The notes beneath the pieces were generated by a model, which did no database searches, was not told the origin of the DNA, and saw only the letters and a program-made list of their open reading frames with translations. This document shows, piece by piece, positions 18,506-26,548 of a stretch of DNA of 64,000 bases; position 1 is the first letter of the stretch, and every line of letters begins with the position of its first letter. The translations under genes and the position numbers were made by a program. The stretch covers positions 62,001 through 126,000 of the forward strand of contig CAZQAU010000001.1 in assembly GCA_964591375.1 (NCBI GenBank). Reading direction: 5' to 3'. The stretch comes from CAYYYG01 sp964591375. GTDB taxonomy: Bacteria; Patescibacteriota; Microgenomatia; UBA1406; GWC2-37-13.

Positions 18506-20683
18506 TTAATGGGAAATACATTTAAGACATATACAAACCATAAACAACAAAATAAATGAAGCTAGAGCCAATGCTGCAATGATACAAATAACTAATATAA
18601 CAGTGTCTTTACCAGCAGGCTGTGGAGCTGGGACTGGAGTAGGATTTGGGTAAAGAATAGGAATGCTCGAAATATTATATTTTGGAGGAACTGGGAGATT
18701 TGTGTTTGTAGCATTGTTCACACTGCATAAAAACGACTCTACATCATTGATAACACTTTCTGGTGCAATGGAAAAGCTGTTTGAATATATGGTCACTGTG
18801 CATACAGGATTGGGTCCCAATTCTGTACCATCAATGATCAAAGGAATTGTTACTAAAGTACAATTTCCTCCTGGCAAATTCGCAATAATTGGCTGGAAAA
18901 GACTAGAAGGGGCAAGATTGCTATCACTGGCACAAGTTGTTTGTACACTATAAAACCCATATACTCCAGGAGGGGATGTGTTACATACAGTAACATACAT
19001 AGCACAATTCGTTGCATTGACTGAAGTCAATGTATTACCACATGCTCCATCTGCAGTACTCACATAGCAAGAGCTCAAAGCAGTATTAATTTGTGCATTT
19101 GCTACTTTGGCACCTATGCCTACAAAACTGCCTGCAAAACTTACTACCACTTCAAAGGTGAGGTCTTTTGGAGGCGGTTCAAAATATAATGTCCCATTGC
19201 TTATCCACATATTTGGCTTGCCAGGATTATAAATGGCAGGCAAATTTGGGATTCTATATAATACTTTGTCGTTTGTGATCATATATTCTTCCAAGTCCAA
19301 AAAAATCCCCAATGCATTGCATGGAGTAGTCGTATTGATTCCCAAATAAGAAAAACCAAATCCTGGTACACAAGTAAGAATGTTTTCAAATGAAACGATG
19401 TCTTTGTAAGGAATGGGAAGAGATGTAGGACCTGTTGATTCTCCATATCTAGACACGTAATTTGCAAAATATAGCTGAGGTGGAGGAAATTCATATATGT
19501 TTTCAGCAACTCCTTCTTGTCCGCAATTTTCTCCATATGCTTTTGACTTTTCTGTGTTTACATGCATAAACATGGCATGAGTCTGCACAACTCCTGTCAA
19601 GGCCTGGATATTTGCAGGAGTAGGCAATCTAAATGTTTTATTAAATGTGGGATCTATAACTTCTTTATATGACCATGGATTTATTTGAGGTGGAGTCCCA
19701 GGCACACTCATATCAAATGGAATGGTGTCATTGTCTGTGCACGTTATGATAAGGCCCGGTATATCCTGACCAAAGTTCCCTGACGGACTTTGAACAGCCT
19801 CTATCCTGGCAATTATATTGCCTTCTGGAGAAGCCTTTGAAGACCCAGGACCTATAGACTCCAATGTCCAAACTTGGGTTGCTCCTTGTCCTGTGGCATT
19901 AATAGTAATTGCAGCATAAATCGAAGGCGGATTTTGTATTTCCCATACTTGACACATAGGGGCCAAGGAATAAAATTCAAGTACATATCTAGCCGTGAAT
20001 AAATCGGGACCTGCAAGACAACTGAATGTATAGGTCATTATATTTGTACTGGTTGTAGAAACATTTAATGGAGCTGGGATTCCAGGAGGAGAGTTTCTGC
20101 ACCGTATAAATTGTTCATTCAATGTTGCATTATAAAAAGTGTTGTGTATTGTTGTACCATCCGGTATATCAGGGCTACTATAAATCACACTTTGAACATT
20201 AATTAGTCCACAAAATGAATTTGCTTGTGCTGTTGTTACAGAATTTTGTGGACAAAAATAAACTAAATAGGCGTATGGCACAGTGAATGGATTTCTCGTT
20301 CTGCCGTTTGTTGTAAGCAATGTGTATTCCAATATTGGTTTCGATACATTAAATCGAATTTCAGTATAGGTCGATGTTTGACATTGTCCATCTGAAGTAG
20401 GCACTTGGCAAGTATTTGCTGTTTGTAATTGAGTGCTTGTTGAATCAGGTGGAATCGTGCTTAATTTGACTAAAAAATCGGTCGTTGAGCTCTGATTATC
20501 AGATGCAGACAATCCCACATCCAATACTGTAGCAAGACCTCCTGAGTCTGTACAATTCAGTGCTGCTCCCGTCACAGATACATCAAAACACGATTGGAAC
20601 GACGATACTGCATAAATATTTTGTGTTAGTACTAACGATAAACTCCCCAAAACAAGTATTGCCAAAACACATTGCTTATTCAT
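18506..20683 (-). CDS. HAP2/GCS1-like (fusexin-type) envelope glycoprotein, paralogue 4
   Basis: 725 residues with a signal peptide (MNKQCVLAILVLGSLSLVLTQ). It shows SSFQSC...LNC near the start and PILEYTLL followed by VPYAYLVYF. PMCQVWEI then precedes INATG, GLIITC lies near 309, and FMH...AYGENC..EG lies near 367-388. A C.PG turn, the LTFEVVVSFAGSFVG strand and a C-terminal beta domain with regularly spaced cysteines complete the pattern. The final segment 692-719 is a membrane anchor with almost no tail. The order of these elements is as in the other four paralogues and resembles HAP2/GCS1. It lies directly downstream of the polymerase on the same strand, with a gap of about 70 bp. Confidence 0.66.
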   Translation of the reverse strand: MNKQCVLAILVLGSLSLVLTQNIYAVSSFQSCFDVSVTGAALNCTDSGGLATVLDVGLSASDNQSSTTDFLVKLSTIPPDSTSTQLQTANTCQVPTSDGQCQTSTYTEIRFNVSKPILEYTLLTTNGRTRNPFTVPYAYLVYFCPQNSVTTAQANSFCGLINVQSVIYSSPDIPDGTTIHNTFYNATLNEQFIRCRNSPPGIPAPLNVSTTSTNIMTYTFSCLAGPDLFTARYVLEFYSLAPMCQVWEIQNPPSIYAAITINATGQGATQVWTLESIGPGSSKASPEGNIIARIEAVQSPSGNFGQDIPGLIITCTDNDTIPFDMSVPGTPPQINPWSYKEVIDPTFNKTFRLPTPANIQALTGVVQTHAMFMHVNTEKSKAYGENCGQEGVAENIYEFPPPQLYFANYVSRYGESTGPTSLPIPYKDIVSFENILTCVPGFGFSYLGINTTTPCNALGIFLDLEEYMITNDKVLYRIPNLPAIYNPGKPNMWISNGTLYFEPPPKDLTFEVVVSFAGSFVGIGAKVANAQINTALSSCYVSTADGACGNTLTSVNATNCAMYVTVCNTSPPGVYGFYSVQTTCASDSNLAPSSLFQPIIANLPGGNCTLVTIPLIIDGTELGPNPVCTVTIYSNSFSIAPESVINDVESFLCSVNNATNTNLPVPPKYNISSIPILYPNPTPVPAPQPAGKDTVILVICIIAALALASFILLFMVCICLKCISH

Positions 20684-20769
20684 TTTCTTATATTTTTTAT
20701 TGCTGTTCTTTTTTAAATTATATTCTTATACAGATACATCATTATGTCGTTTATTTATCAAAAAATACA

Positions 20770-21141
20770 TCATGATAATTTTTGTGATATTACTTTCTTT
20801 CGTCGTATGTGACGTTCAATACAATCAGGATGCTTTCTTTGCATGCAATCCCATGAGCAAAAGGTTTTCCCACAGTATCGGCAATTGTAATTTGACATTT
20901 CCCCAACTCCAGGAACCTTCCCGCAGACATTTTCTTCCACACAATACATATATAAGGACGAGTTTTCCACAGCTTGTTCCTTTTTTATTTTGATTTCTTC
21001 TATCTTCTGATTCGCTTGCTTGTTCATTCTATTCAATATTGAGAATTTCAAGTCTTCTGCCCGATCCGATTTGTTTTGTATGTAGGAACGATGTAAAGCA
21101 AATTTCTTGGAATTTCCTGGTGCTGATAATTGTTTATACAT
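20770..21141 (-). CDS. Small zinc-finger protein (MYND/HIT-like cluster)
   Basis: 123 residues. The N-terminal half is basic and helical. The C-terminal part has C67, C73, C87, C90, C95, C99, H104, C107 and H111 in the order CxxC-x4-C-x3-C-x4-H-x2-C-x3-H. This resembles the second half of MYND- or HIT-type zinc fingers that mediate protein contacts. The very basic end (HIRRKK) could bind nucleic acid. Exact family is uncertain. Confidence 0.55.
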   Translation of the reverse strand: MYKQLSAPGNSKKFALHRSYIQNKSDRAEDLKFSILNRMNKQANQKIEEIKIKKEQAVENSSLYMYCVEENVCGKVPGVGEMSNYNCRYCGKTFCSWDCMQRKHPDCIERHIRRKKVISQKLS

Positions 21142-21280
21142 TTTAATCGTTTTTTGTATTTTTGCTTATTTCAAATCGTCTTTTTATTAGTGTGCTCTGT
21201 AGGCTACAATTTTGTTAAATCCAACCACGTTGTTTGAAACTCATTTTTTTACTTTGCAATTTTTTGATTTTTTAGAAACA

Positions 21281-21481
21281 ATGTCTCCTAGCCCAGATAG
21301 AAAATTGAATACTGATACAAACAAATGCGGAGTGTATTGTGATGAATGCAAGAAACCAGTATTAGAAAACGAAGAAACCTCTGAAAATGAGCGTGAACAA
21401 GATTGCGCTTTTTGCTTTGGAATATTGCTAGGATTTGGAATGATCATACAGATGTTAGGTTCCATAGGCTGCAATTGCTAA
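21281..21481 (+). CDS. Small tail-anchored Cys-rich protein
   Basis: 66 residues from the ATG at 21281; an earlier alternative codon at 21212 would add an unlikely hydrophobic leader. A CGVYCDEC motif and a CAFC motif flank an acidic stretch, and the last 25 residues form one hydrophobic segment ending GCNC. It is probably a tail-anchored membrane protein. It is convergent with the gene at 21486-21782, with only 4 bp between stop codons. No family recognised. Confidence 0.5.
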   Translation: MSPSPDRKLNTDTNKCGVYCDECKKPVLENEETSENEREQDCAFCFGILLGFGMIIQMLGSIGCNC

Positions 21482-21485
21482 ATAA

Positions 21486-21782
21486 TTAACTATAATCATT
21501 CCATTTACTTTTTTGTTTTTTCAAACTCCATATATTTTCTTTGTCGTTTTGGCAAATATGTTTTTTATATTCGAACGTTAGTTCATCGTAACAAATAAAA
21601 TTTGTGCTATCTTTTTTGTATCGCTTTTTCATATTTACATAACAATCCTGACAAAACACTTGACCCACTTTAACACAATAGCTTTTGCTACAGCAATTGT
21701 GATAGTAATATTGTCTTCTGATAAAACATTCACAATTATAGCATACAGCCACTCCGTCGTTGCTTTTGACAATGATAAACAT
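21486..21782 (-). CDS. Small Cys-rich zinc-binding protein
   Basis: 98 residues. C14-x2-C17, C19, C30/C31, C36 and C44-x2-C47 within 35 residues look like one or two zinc sites of treble-clef type, followed by a basic helix (MKKRYKK) and a Trp/Lys-rich tail. It lies in a cluster of small zinc/Cys-rich genes. Its function is unknown. Confidence 0.5.
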   Translation of the reverse strand: MFIIVKSNDGVAVCYNCECFIRRQYYYHNCCSKSYCVKVGQVFCQDCYVNMKKRYKKDSTNFICYDELTFEYKKHICQNDKENIWSLKKQKSKWNDYS

Positions 21783-21880
21783 TTTGGCATAAATATATAA
21801 AATATGATTTAACTATTGTATTAGCAAATTTATTAATAATCACATATTCCTTTTACAAAAAGAACTGCTGTATTTGATTT

Positions 21881-22576
21881 TTAAGACGATTCCATTTCTT
21901 CCAATGAAGGCATATCATCAATTTGTTCGGTTTCTTGTTCATTTTCTTGTTTTTTATTGTTTTCCCGGTGATCTGGTACATCACAATATTCATTCTGGCA
22001 TTCAAATTTGATGTTGCCATCAGGTACGTATTCACTTCGCATCATTGCCGCTTGTTCTACTCGAGCACTCTTGCAGGATAACATTCGACCAAGCAAATCA
22101 TTTTTTGAGTCTTTTTGTATCATATTAGGATCAATCAACATAGGGTAATCGCTCCAATCACTTTTGATGACTCCTTCTTTTATCAATTTTGAAATAATAT
22201 AATCATTTTCCAAGGGATTGTGTCGTTCGTCACTTACTATTTGATGAAATTTGCCAATACTGGATCTGAAAAGCGCTTCTGGATATTTGTAAAATATTTG
22301 AATGGCATTACTAATTTCAGAACTAATTATCACTGTAGGATTCAATATACTTGCTCTAGCAAGTTTGGTTATTCTTTCACTAACATCCGCTTGATTGATA
22401 GATCTCAATGAATAATCGTAACGCATTAGTGTTTTGTTTGTTTCCATTGTTCGTAACCATAACATTGCAGCGTCAGTAGAAATTTTTTCAAGTTCTTTAA
22501 ATTGTTGCAAAATCAATGTTGCAATGTACCAAACAACATTAGGATTCCTTGCAATAGCTTCTTCGTTTTTATCCAT
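21881..22576 (-). CDS. Unknown mostly helical protein
   Basis: 231 residues with a start at an ATG. The first 150 residues look helical and soluble. Near the end there is a FECQNEYCDVPDH motif and then an acidic tail rich in Glu/Asn. There is no signal peptide or membrane segment. It lies between the small zinc proteins and the TIR-like gene on the same strand. I do not recognise it. Confidence 0.55.
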   Translation of the reverse strand: MDKNEEAIARNPNVVWYIATLILQQFKELEKISTDAAMLWLRTMETNKTLMRYDYSLRSINQADVSERITKLARASILNPTVIISSEISNAIQIFYKYPEALFRSSIGKFHQIVSDERHNPLENDYIISKLIKEGVIKSDWSDYPMLIDPNMIQKDSKNDLLGRMLSCKSARVEQAAMMRSEYVPDGNIKFECQNEYCDVPDHRENNKKQENEQETEQIDDMPSLEEMESS

Positions 22577-22675
22577 TTTCGGTTTTAAAACTTGTAAAAA
22601 TATAAAAATCGAATGGCTTTTGTACTCAAAAATTAAAAATAAAAAATCAAAATTTTATTTTTTATAATTGTCAAT

Positions 22676-23482
22676 TTAAACAGTTATTGTGCCAAGGCAT
22701 TTTCCGACAACAAATGGAAGACTATCAAGTGATATAAATTCATCATTATGACGCAAATTACAACTACAAATTTTAACATTTCTCCACTCTCCAAACCACT
22801 TGATGCCATACAACAAAAGCATTTGCTGAGAATGGTGTTCTTTGTACACCCCTCTCTCACGAAGAACATCTGCTTTTTTTCGTATATTGTCACCACACTC
22901 TGTTTTAGTATGACCAAGTGGGTACAAACTGTAAAATTCACTATCAATATGAGTATACATAACTTCTACAGCCCACTTCACCTCCAAATCAGTATCAATA
23001 ACAACCAATGACTTTTTTCCAACCATTTCTTGTTCATAGCTAATTTTAGCAATATCGAGTAATTTTTTGGCACTATTGTTACTCAAAGTCTTTTTTGTAT
23101 TTGTATCGGTATCTATCCAAAATATTTCAAGCCCATGAAAACTAGCTTTCATATATCCAAAAAAGGTCTTTGCAACCAACATCATTTCTACACAACACGC
23201 ATTTTTCATAAACATACTATCCAAAATAAAAATCACAGTGCCTCCGCCCATAGCAGTAAAAATGGCATTCATTGCAGTCCTGCTCCAGTTAATATCATCA
23301 TCTCCTTCTTTGTATATGCAGACGGTGATTCCATAGGGTGCTTCCTTCATTAACTTCATAATGAGTCCAGCAGAATACTGTTTTTTGCTCTCATGGACAA
23401 TGATCACTATATCCGATCTGGTCTCCTTAAGGATTTGCTGTTCTCCCAGCGTTTTGTCTATCGAAATAGTCCCGTATTCCAT
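22676..23482 (-). CDS. TIR-domain-like protein
   Basis: 268 residues. Residues about 23-150 follow the TIR plan. A first strand SDIVIIVH is followed by a polar loop and helix (SAGLIMKLMKE), then ITVCIYKEGDDDINWSRTAMNAI and the strand TVIFILDSMFMKNACCVEM. The last matches the TIR segment where a hydrophobic strand, S.xY and WC..E occur; E99 sits where the catalytic Glu of NAD-cleaving TIR domains lies. The C-terminal 110 residues contain a second alpha/beta-looking part (KSLVVIDTDLEVKWAVEVM) and a CSCN motif. TIR proteins either act as NADases or as adaptors in immune signalling; a host-defence interfering role is inferred. The call rests on motif reading alone. Confidence 0.5.
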   Translation of the reverse strand: MEYGTISIDKTLGEQQILKETRSDIVIIVHESKKQYSAGLIMKLMKEAPYGITVCIYKEGDDDINWSRTAMNAIFTAMGGGTVIFILDSMFMKNACCVEMMLVAKTFFGYMKASFHGLEIFWIDTDTNTKKTLSNNSAKKLLDIAKISYEQEMVGKKSLVVIDTDLEVKWAVEVMYTHIDSEFYSLYPLGHTKTECGDNIRKKADVLRERGVYKEHHSQQMLLLYGIKWFGEWRNVKICSCNLRHNDEFISLDSLPFVVGKCLGTITV

Positions 23483-23572
23483 TGCTATTTTTCTGTTTTG
23501 GGTTTTTGAGTTTTCGAAAAATTTTTTTATTATAAATATGTATCCTACTAGGCAATTCGAAAAAAGACTTTA

Positions 23573-24214
23573 TTATTTATCCCACACAAAACAAGAATTC
23601 AATTCGGTTTCCACACGATAAACTATAAGATCTTTATCTATCCATGCAACAAGTGCTCCAGTTCTAACATCAAGTCTAAACTTGATGATTTCAGATGTGC
23701 CTTCTATATATTTAGTAGTATTTTCATATATTTCTTTGACATCACAATGGCAAAATTGCCTAATAATACCACAAATATTCCCTATCAATAAATAACCAAT
23801 AGTTGTACATATTGGTTCATGTAGTTGCAATTTGAAAATGTATCTTATTTTTTTGACAAATTCCGATAAAATCCAAAATACATGATTTTTTTTCCGTATT
23901 CCTCTCTCACGTATTGATAAAAAAACAAACACTTCGCCTGCTTCCATAAAACAAATCCTACAACCAATAAGATCTCTAGGTGGATCTAAAGAATTTATCT
24001 TCAGACAAAACTCTGCTACAGAATCGGGTAAAATATTCAATTTTTCTGTCGCCAAATGAAAAACTGTGTTTCGTGATATTTCGAGTTTTTCCATGGTCTT
24101 TAGTTTTTCGAATAATTGATCTATAAATATGGAATCAGTAATAATTGTGTGATTGTTGCGTATGACAAGTCGGCTATGAAATGCCCGATAAACTTCTTTG
24201 TTTTTTATCCCCAT
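23573..24214 (-). CDS. Tandem-family protein, copy 1
   Basis: 213 residues. It is paralogous to the two following genes. Shared points are an N-terminal (Y/F)..H... strand, VEFC/VAEFC, an (A/F)MEAGE(V/M)FVFL strand, GYLLIGN, YIEG and a final W-rich strand ending CFVW. No signal peptide or membrane segment is visible. This copy is diverged from copies 2 and 3, which are closer to each other. The fold looks alpha/beta; its function is unknown. It has the hallmarks of a lineage-specific, rapidly diverging family. Confidence 0.6.
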   Translation of the reverse strand: MGIKNKEVYRAFHSRLVIRNNHTIITDSIFIDQLFEKLKTMEKLEISRNTVFHLATEKLNILPDSVAEFCLKINSLDPPRDLIGCRICFMEAGEVFVFLSIRERGIRKKNHVFWILSEFVKKIRYIFKLQLHEPICTTIGYLLIGNICGIIRQFCHCDVKEIYENTTKYIEGTSEIIKFRLDVRTGALVAWIDKDLIVYRVETELNSCFVWDK

Positions 24215-24217
24215 CGC

Positions 24218-24320
24218 TTTGTTTTGGACGAGAACAAAATTATTATTTGAACCAAAAAAAACTTTGGGAAATGGATTTACAAAAAATGTCGCCTACTTGG
24301 CAATTCAAAAAACTTTATTC
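24218..24320. repeat. Duplicated intergenic unit of the tandem array (copy A)
   Basis: The sequence from TTTGTTTTGGACGAGAAC to GGCAATTCAAAAAACTTTA is nearly repeated at 24998-25107, and its end also at 23544-23574. It spans the 3' end of one array gene and the upstream region of the next, which shows that gene and control region were copied together. Confidence 0.7.
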
Positions 24321-24953
24321 CAGTACAAAATAATCATTTAATACTCTTTCTATATGGTCAGATAAAAACGGTCCTTTTGTCCATGCAGTAAACGTGTTAT
24401 CATACCAATACAGTTTTAAACTAGCACGCAAATTTTTGCATTCTATGTATTGAAATCCATAATCGTCAATTTTTTTAAACACACAATCACGAAGTCTTTT
24501 AAAAACACCAGTACTATTGCCAATCAAAAAATACTCCAATTCGTTATCTATTCCAAAAGTAAGCTTTGTCTTATATGTAAATTCAAGCGATTCTACAAAT
24601 GCAGACAATATTATGGATAATATAGACATTGTATGTTCGTTTTCTAATCCTGATTTGTCCAATAACAAAAATACAAACATTTCTCCCGTTTCCATGATAG
24701 CAATGTGCCATTTAGTATCATTAAAAAATGAATTAATATATTTTAAACAAATACAAAATTCGACTTTGGAATTTGATAGTATGTTAGGTTCTTCCAACTT
24801 TGGATAAAATTCACATTCCAGATTACAGGATTGAAACCACGTTATATCTTTCGTTTTCAATATATCTACTAATTCTTTCATATTGATAGACTGATCTTTA
24901 ATTGTAAGATGACAATGATATACGAAGTAAATTTTTTGAGTATGAAATCGCAT
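24315..24953 (-). CDS. Tandem-family protein, copy 2
   Basis: 212 residues. It is closely similar to copy 3 through the whole length: KIYFVYHCHLTI, NILSNSKVEFCICLKYI, WHIAIMETGEMFVFLLLDKSG, YFLIGN, YIEC and a C-terminal NDYFV. Differences are scattered, as expected from duplication followed by divergence. Its function is unknown; there is no membrane segment. It probably uses the duplicated upstream sequence at 24998-25107 as promoter. Confidence 0.65.
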   Translation of the reverse strand: MRFHTQKIYFVYHCHLTIKDQSINMKELVDILKTKDITWFQSCNLECEFYPKLEEPNILSNSKVEFCICLKYINSFFNDTKWHIAIMETGEMFVFLLLDKSGLENEHTMSILSIILSAFVESLEFTYKTKLTFGIDNELEYFLIGNSTGVFKRLRDCVFKKIDDYGFQYIECKNLRASLKLYWYDNTFTAWTKGPFLSDHIERVLNDYFVLE

Positions 24954-24997
24954 TTTTGTTTTGTTATTATGCTAGCACGTTTGAATTTGAAAATTTG

Positions 24998-25107
24998 TTT
25001 TGTTTCGGACGAGAACAAAATTATTATTTGAATACAAAAAACCTATCAAAAACGGATTTGCCAAAAATGTAGCCTACTGGGCAATTCAAAAAAAAAGCTT
25101 TTTTATT
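24998..25107. repeat. Duplicated intergenic unit of the tandem array (copy B)
   Basis: Second copy of the intergenic unit at 24218-24320, with the same GACGAGAACAAAATTATTAT core and the same GGCAATTCAAAAAA end. Confidence 0.7.
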
Positions 25108-25732
25108 TCCATACAAAATAATCATTCAGTGCGGTTTCTATTTGGTCAAATAAAAACGGTCCTTTCATCCATGCAGTAAACGTGTTATTATATGAATACA
25201 ATTTCAAATTAGCATGCAAATCTTTGCCTTCTATGTATCGAAATCCATCCCCGTCCATTTGTTCAAACGAAAATTTGCGAAGTCTTTCAATAACATCAGT
25301 AATGGTGCCCATCAAAAAATACCCCAATTCAGACTTTATTCTGTAAGTAAGATTTGCTTCATATGTAACTCCAAGCAAGTTTACAAATGCATTCAACATT
25401 ATGGGCATTGTAGCTTTGTTTTCTAAGCCTGATTTGTCCAATAACAAAAAGACAAACATTTCTCCCGTTTCCATAATAGCAATGTACCATTTAGTATCAT
25501 TAAGAAGTGGACTAATATGTTTTAGACAAATACAAAATTCGACTTCAGAATTCGATAATATGTTAAGTTCTTTCGATTTTGGATAAAATGAATATTCCAG
25601 ATCATAGGAATGAAACCATGATATATTTTTCGTTTTCAATTTATTCAACAATTCCTTCATATTCGTAGACTGATTTGTAATTGTAATATTGCAATGATAT
25701 ACCCAGTAAATTTCTTGGATATTGATTCCCAT
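25103..25732 (-). CDS. Tandem-family protein, copy 3
   Basis: 209 residues when started at the ATG at 25732, which aligns with the start of copies 1 and 2 (MGINIQEIYWVYHC against MRFHTQKIYFVYHC). The frame extends further upstream to 25807, which I regard as untranslated. It shares WYIAIMETGEMFVFLLLDKSG, YFLMGT, YIEG and NDYFVW with its neighbours. Its function is unknown. Confidence 0.65.
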   Translation of the reverse strand: MGINIQEIYWVYHCNITITNQSTNMKELLNKLKTKNISWFHSYDLEYSFYPKSKELNILSNSEVEFCICLKHISPLLNDTKWYIAIMETGEMFVFLLLDKSGLENKATMPIMLNAFVNLLGVTYEANLTYRIKSELGYFLMGTITDVIERLRKFSFEQMDGDGFRYIEGKDLHANLKLYSYNNTFTAWMKGPFLFDQIETALNDYFVWK

Positions 25733-25823
25733 TCTGTTTAAAGTATTAACCAAAATCGATTTGAACAAAAAATCGCTTATCGAAGCACTTTTGAATTTCA
25801 AATACAAATTTAAAATTAAATAT

Positions 25824-26480
25824 TTATTTCATACAAAATACACTTTCTACAAATTTTTCAACGGTTTCCAAACATTTCTCCGATTTTGTATACATGGCAA
25901 AACAATTGTCATCGTACAATGCAATGTTTAAAGTTGACTCTTTGAATTCAATCACAGTTACATTTTTTCCGTTTATGGTCGATTGTTCAACTTTTTCAAT
26001 ATTAAGTGGATTTATGTTTTCAACTGCATATGTTATGTGACCAAATATATAGACTCCCATTGGAATAATTGGATTGCATCCTAAGAACAATCCGACATTT
26101 GAACCAAGCAAATTTAATAAATTTCTAACATCTACATTAAAAGGTACTGGTTGTCGACCCTTTGTTTTCTGTTCAAACGGTGATAAATACAACAAATCCC
26201 AGTTCTTGAAAAATACAATGCCACTGTAGTATCTGAAACATGAATGTATACTTTTGTATGAAAACCATATTTCAAAAAAGGCATTTGGGAATTGGGATGG
26301 CTTTACAATATTAACATGGGATATATTCCATGCCACACATCCAAATTCTGTTGGAAATGACTGGAATTTTTCTATGACACTACTTATGTTTTTATCAGCA
26401 CCATGTGCCATAAATTTTGTTTTAAATGCCCAAAACGCTGTATCAATGACAACTTTGTTTGTTTCTGTGGTTTCTTCCAT
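25824..26480 (-). CDS. Tandem-family protein, distant copy 4
   Basis: 218 residues from the ATG at 26480; the frame begins at a TTG at 26543. It has the same length and genomic register as copies 1-3 and the same strand order: a central strand pair around FFKNWDLLYL, then YIFGH, and a C-terminal ALYDDNCFAMYTK...VESVFCMK comparable to KLYSYNNTFTAWMKG...NDYFVW. Identity is low. It is probably the oldest member of the array. Function unknown. Confidence 0.5.
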   Translation of the reverse strand: MEETTETNKVVIDTAFWAFKTKFMAHGADKNISSVIEKFQSFPTEFGCVAWNISHVNIVKPSQFPNAFFEIWFSYKSIHSCFRYYSGIVFFKNWDLLYLSPFEQKTKGRQPVPFNVDVRNLLNLLGSNVGLFLGCNPIIPMGVYIFGHITYAVENINPLNIEKVEQSTINGKNVTVIEFKESTLNIALYDDNCFAMYTKSEKCLETVEKFVESVFCMK

Positions 26481-26548
26481 AACTACTTTATTGTTTATTT
26501 TTTCGCAAATAAAAATATTTACATTGTCAAAATTTAAAAACAATTTTT

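Noticed and set aside
20560..20993. Overlapping plus-strand frames near 20.6-21.0 kb
   Set aside because: They overlap the signal-peptide end of a glycoprotein gene and a minus-strand zinc-finger gene with clear Cys/His spacing.
25733..25807. Upstream extension of tandem-family copy 3
   Set aside because: The paralogues start at the position of the internal ATG; the extra 25 residues have no counterpart in them.
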